From contig OX337229.1 in the NCBI GenBank assembly GCA_946965045.2, positions 5,890,001 to 5,954,000 of the forward strand: 64,000 nucleotides of DNA, in the 5' to 3' direction. This document shows positions 60,826 to 64,000 of this stretch, one piece after another; within the stretch, counting starts at the first letter, position 1; each line of letters begins with the position of its first letter. The translations under genes were made by a program, and so were the position numbers. Origin of the DNA: Epithemia pelagica. Taxonomy: Eukaryota > Bacillariophyta > Bacillariophyceae > Surirellales > Surirellaceae. The notes beneath the pieces were generated by a model. It was not told where the DNA came from. It was given only the letters and a program-made list of their open reading frames with translations, and made no database searches.

Positions 60826-62977
60826 ATGACCGGCGAAACCCAACGAGAGAGACCAAACGACACCACCATGGCCACACCAGAGGTGCCGAACGAGCATCCT
60901 CCCCCTCCCAGCAACATCAACAACAACAGGAAAGAGAACGAGGAGGACCGAGGCGATTCCATTCCACCGGATGCAACCAAAGAGGAGGGTCGTCATCATT
61001 ATCCCATGTTGACCCGTCGTGACGAGGGTCGACTCCGGACTGCCTTTTGGGGACAATGGGCACATCATCGCAAACGACGTCTGGCCTGGAATAAGCTACA
61101 ACAACAAGAAGAACAACAAACGAGTTCCAATAGGACGGATTCGCCAAACCGACAACAACACAAGACTCTCCAGGAACGTGTTCAATGGCGTCTCGTGATG
61201 AGGAATACAGCCGCGGCCAGTGGATCGCAAGTCGGCACGCTCCCCTTGTCCAATTGTCACACCATTATGTGGACGGGGGACATTCAATTGGGGACTCCTC
61301 CACAAACTTTTGCCGTGGATATTGATACGGGATCGTCCGATTTGTGGGTTCCGTCCACAAAATGCGATGCCAGTTGTTTGGAATATCCCCCCGACTGGCG
61401 AACCTACAATGAAACGGCCAGTAGCACCTACCGCGTCGCCTCGGACAATGCGGCCTTGAATGCCTTTTCCAGTGAATACGTCGATGGTGAATCCATGACG
61501 GGAGAACATGCCATTGATGTGTTGCAATTGGGACCGTCGGTTCGGATTCAAGATCAAGTCTTTGCGCAAGTCACCTCCTTTGGAGAATACACCTCGTGTT
61601 CGGGCGAAGAGGGATTGTTGGGTTTGGCCTTTTCGGAAATTTCCTCACACAAATTTCCCACCACAATCTCCAATCTCAAGTCGGTCTTGACGCATCCCAT
61701 TTTTAGCATGTACCTGGATCGGACCGTCGATGATTATCCCGGAAGCATTTTGGATCATGAACACGAAACAACCAAAACCGCTGCCCATGCCACGAGTGCC
61801 AATTCCGGTCTCTTGTTGGGCAGTGTCGACTCCCAAAAGTATACGGGATGTCTCTCGTGGCACGAGTTGGGACAATTCAAGGAATTGAGTGGGGCCACCT
61901 TTCGGGGCTATTGGGATTTTAAACTGGACAAGGTCTTGTTTCAAGGAGAGGAAATTCCCCACAGTTCCCTCGCCTTGGTGGATTCGGGGTCGAGTTTTCT
62001 CTTGGGACCCACGGATGCCGTGGGACGAGTGGCCGCCTTGGCCGGTGTCGATTGCATTGCCATGGATGACTATGACATGCCCAATTTTGTCGATTGTGCC
62101 GATGCGGGCAATTGGGATACGGCCGCCTACGATTGTGACATGGAATTGGGAGACTTGCACTTTGTTGCCGACGGGGTGCATCATGTCTTGACCCAAGACG
62201 ACTTGACGGACCGATTGGAAACCGAGGCGGGCGAAATTTGTGTCTTGAGAATCGTCGGAGACTTTGAATTGCCGGGATGGAGTAAGTATAGAGTATTGGT
62301 TGTGATTCTTGTTTGTGGTGGTGGTCGTGCAGTTTGGAATGAGGAAACAGTGGGCGTGGACAGCATGTAGACACAAGACGGGTCCATGGGTCCCTACCTT
62401 TTTCTTACAATGTTCTTTTTTTCTTCCTCTCATTGTGGATTCTTGTTGTTGTTGTTGATGTTGTTCTTGTATAGTTCTGGGAGACCCCTTTTTCAACGCA
62501 CATTATGCCGCCTTTGACATTGCCCAACGACGTGTCGGCTTTGCTCCCTTGGCGGCGGCGCCAGACGACGACCAGGAACGAACGCGGTGTGACGCCGATT
62601 GGCCACTCGACATTGCCAACACGAATGTCGTAGTAGAAGGGCCACCCCTTCCACCACCACCGGCCAAGGATCCATCAGTACCACCGCCCGAGAGTGTCCC
62701 ATCACCACCGGTGGAGGAAGAACCCACCAGATCTCCGCCCATGCCTAGTATTCCATCGACACCGTCCTCCTCCTCCTCGACTTCTTTGCAAAGTGGTGCA
62801 ACCATGAATCCCGACACGGTCAAACTTCTGGGAGGCCTAGTACTCGTCTTTTTGGTGGGCATGGGATTTGGCTGGGTCCTCTTTCGAAGACGACAACGGG
62901 GATACAATTATCGACAACAACGATACAGTGAATTTGCGGCGGCCGAAGTAGATTTGGGAGCCCTCGAACTCACGTAG
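60826..62977 (+). CDS. Pepsin-type aspartic protease with C-terminal membrane anchor (two exons)
   Basis: Exons are 60826-62281 and 62475-62977 (193-nt intron, A|GTAAGT ... TATAG); 652 residues. Two active sites: DIDTGSSDLWVPS near 165 and LVDSGSSFLLGP near 384; the flap region has SSEYVDGESMTGE, and the end of the fold, ILGDPFFNAHYAAFDIAQRR, is completed by splicing. This is family A1. Behind it come a Pro/Ser linker and one membrane span near 602-625 (LLGGLVLVFLVGMGFGWVLF) with a basic stop-transfer (RRRQRG). No N-terminal signal peptide is visible; the first ~90 residues are hydrophilic (ETQRERPNDT, EHPPPPSN), so the true start may be in an unseen upstream exon. Confidence 0.9.
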
Positions 62978-63740
62978 TAATAATAGAAACCAACAACAAC
63001 AGAACAGTAGTAGTACTACCGAATATAGGGTTTGTAGCAACCCAAGGACGACTCTCCCAACACGACAGGTCGACCCGGATGGGAGGATGATGAAGAATCC
63101 TCTTCTCCCAAGAAAGAATGCTGGGCTATTTCGAAGAATGTAATATGGTCCTCCCCGCCGCCAAGAGGTCGAACCTCTCCAATTGCAATAAGTACAACCA
63201 AGAAAACGGACTGTCGGTCTCGGAGATGGGCATGTCCCGCCGTAAAAAAAACTAGGATGGAGAGTCCTTTTGCACAACAACAACAAGCCAAAGCAAGCTA
63301 CTCACTCTCCTAATAGAGCCCTAGGGGGCTATCTACACATTAGTAGAGAGGTATAGCTCCAAGGGGTGTCAGAGACGCGACCGGGGTTCTTGACGCGCGA
63401 CCGATAGAAAGCGGTACTCCTCCGTGCTACATGGGACTATCATTTTGTATCCCCCAGCGGGGGTGTTTTTGAGGGATACACGAAATTACACCCTCAAAGC
63501 CACCCCCGCTGGGGGTAATCATTTTGTTTCTATGGAGGACTACCCCCGCAGGGATGAGTGGGTAGTCGCACATGTGTCGAGTATTCTGGACGAATTGTGC
63601 AAAATACACGATTGATGCGCGACCACACATTTTACTCCCGCTAGAGGGTAATGGAGGACTAATATCATGTTGAGCCAATGCTTAGTATTGTAGTATTCTC
63701 CGTGTTGTCGACGTCAGCCAGTCCAGTCAGCAGTTCCCTG
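62978..63740. other. Intergenic with a hairpin element
   Basis: No gene recognised apart from short frames. GACGCGACCG-type words repeat at 63375-63402 and 63617, and the hairpin element is at 63439-63527. Confidence 0.5.
63439..63527. mobile_element. Small hairpin element with flanking 10-bp direct repeats
   Basis: Arms at 63451-63475 and 63491-63515 (CCCCCAGCGGGGGTG...GAGGG) match in reverse complement at 23 of 25 positions around a 15-base loop. ATCATTTTGT occurs on both sides (63439-63448 and 63518-63527), as a target duplication would. Confidence 0.55.
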
Positions 63741-63927
63741 TCATGCTATGTCATCTAGTGTGCTTTCTGCTTCCTCAACTTCCTCCCCGTCATCTTGTAG
63801 GTCGGTCTGCAATTCTTTCGACGATTGGCGTTTTTTCCCAGTCATTCCCAAGAAGAAGGTGGGAAGGCAAGTGTCATCATCATTGGACTCTTCTGGTTGA
63901 TTGCCCATCCCCGCATCCTCGCTCTTG
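63741..63927 (-). CDS. Probable last exon of a gene extending past the right edge
   Basis: Reads AGMGNQPEESNDDDTCLP, FFLGMTGKKRQSSKELQ and an acidic end (DDGEEVEEAESTLDDIA) to a TGA at 63741-63743. A pyrimidine-rich acceptor (TCTTTTTCCAG) precedes the stretch, and a TAA closes the frame further upstream. About 61 residues, no family recognised. Confidence 0.4.
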
Positions 63928-64000
63928 CTGGAAAAAGACTCTCTCTGACATTAGGCTGTCGACGAGATCCGAACAACATCTACTACCGCCTCTATCATTA

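Noticed and set aside
63424-63615. 63-codon plus-strand frame across the hairpin
   Set aside because: It reads straight through both arms of an inverted repeat and has no other support.

Overview
The window reads as compact nuclear DNA of a diatom, most likely pennate. The signs are short GT-AG introns (about 40 to 190 nt), closely packed genes on both strands, proteins full of Ser/Thr/Gln/Asn runs, and two presequences with a hydrophobic signal followed by a Phe-containing cleavage motif (HAF|Q, EAF|T), as in plastid proteins of secondary algae. No species can be named from the sequence alone.

Left part (1-27.9 kb): a RING-H2 protein runs off the left edge. It is followed by a WRN-like RecQ helicase, a 2.4-kresidue HSA/SNF2/SANT protein of EP400/Eaf1 type with a decayed ATPase, a secreted protein, an unknown acidic protein, a broken LSM10-like copy, a TBC-TLDc protein with a 40-nt intron, and a 1246-residue fusion. 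The fusion joins an IDO/PrnB-like heme dioxygenase to a ferredoxin-reductase-type flavoprotein and a cytochrome b5. A GT31 glycosyltransferase closes this part.

Middle (28.0-34.7 kb) is a rearranged, partly duplicated block. It holds tRNA-Thr, a small inverted-repeat element, an LSM10-like gene, an NmrA-like gene, an HExxH-containing gene of unknown origin and an FAD monooxygenase. Decayed pieces of LSM10, the monooxygenase, a Zn2Cys6 factor and the shared promoter regions lie between them. The counterpart of the NmrA/Zn2Cys6 pair is at 57.0-58.9 kb. In three pairs (LSM10/monooxygenase, monooxygenase/LSM10, NmrA/Zn-cluster factor) what is whole in one copy is broken in the other.

Right part (35-64 kb) is mostly housekeeping: mitochondrial ribosomal protein L47/uL29m, a tandem plastid GET3/ArsA ATPase, two low-complexity proteins, an LRR protein, REV7/MAD2L2 (3' end overlapping an SH3-like membrane protein), a dynactin-p24-like coiled coil, a plastid acyl-activating enzyme, a VPS62-like membrane protein, a five-repeat helicase-associated-domain protein, the Zn2Cys6 factor with an in-frame TAG, a secreted coiled-coil protein and a membrane-anchored aspartic protease. 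A hairpin element and a probable last exon lie at the right edge.
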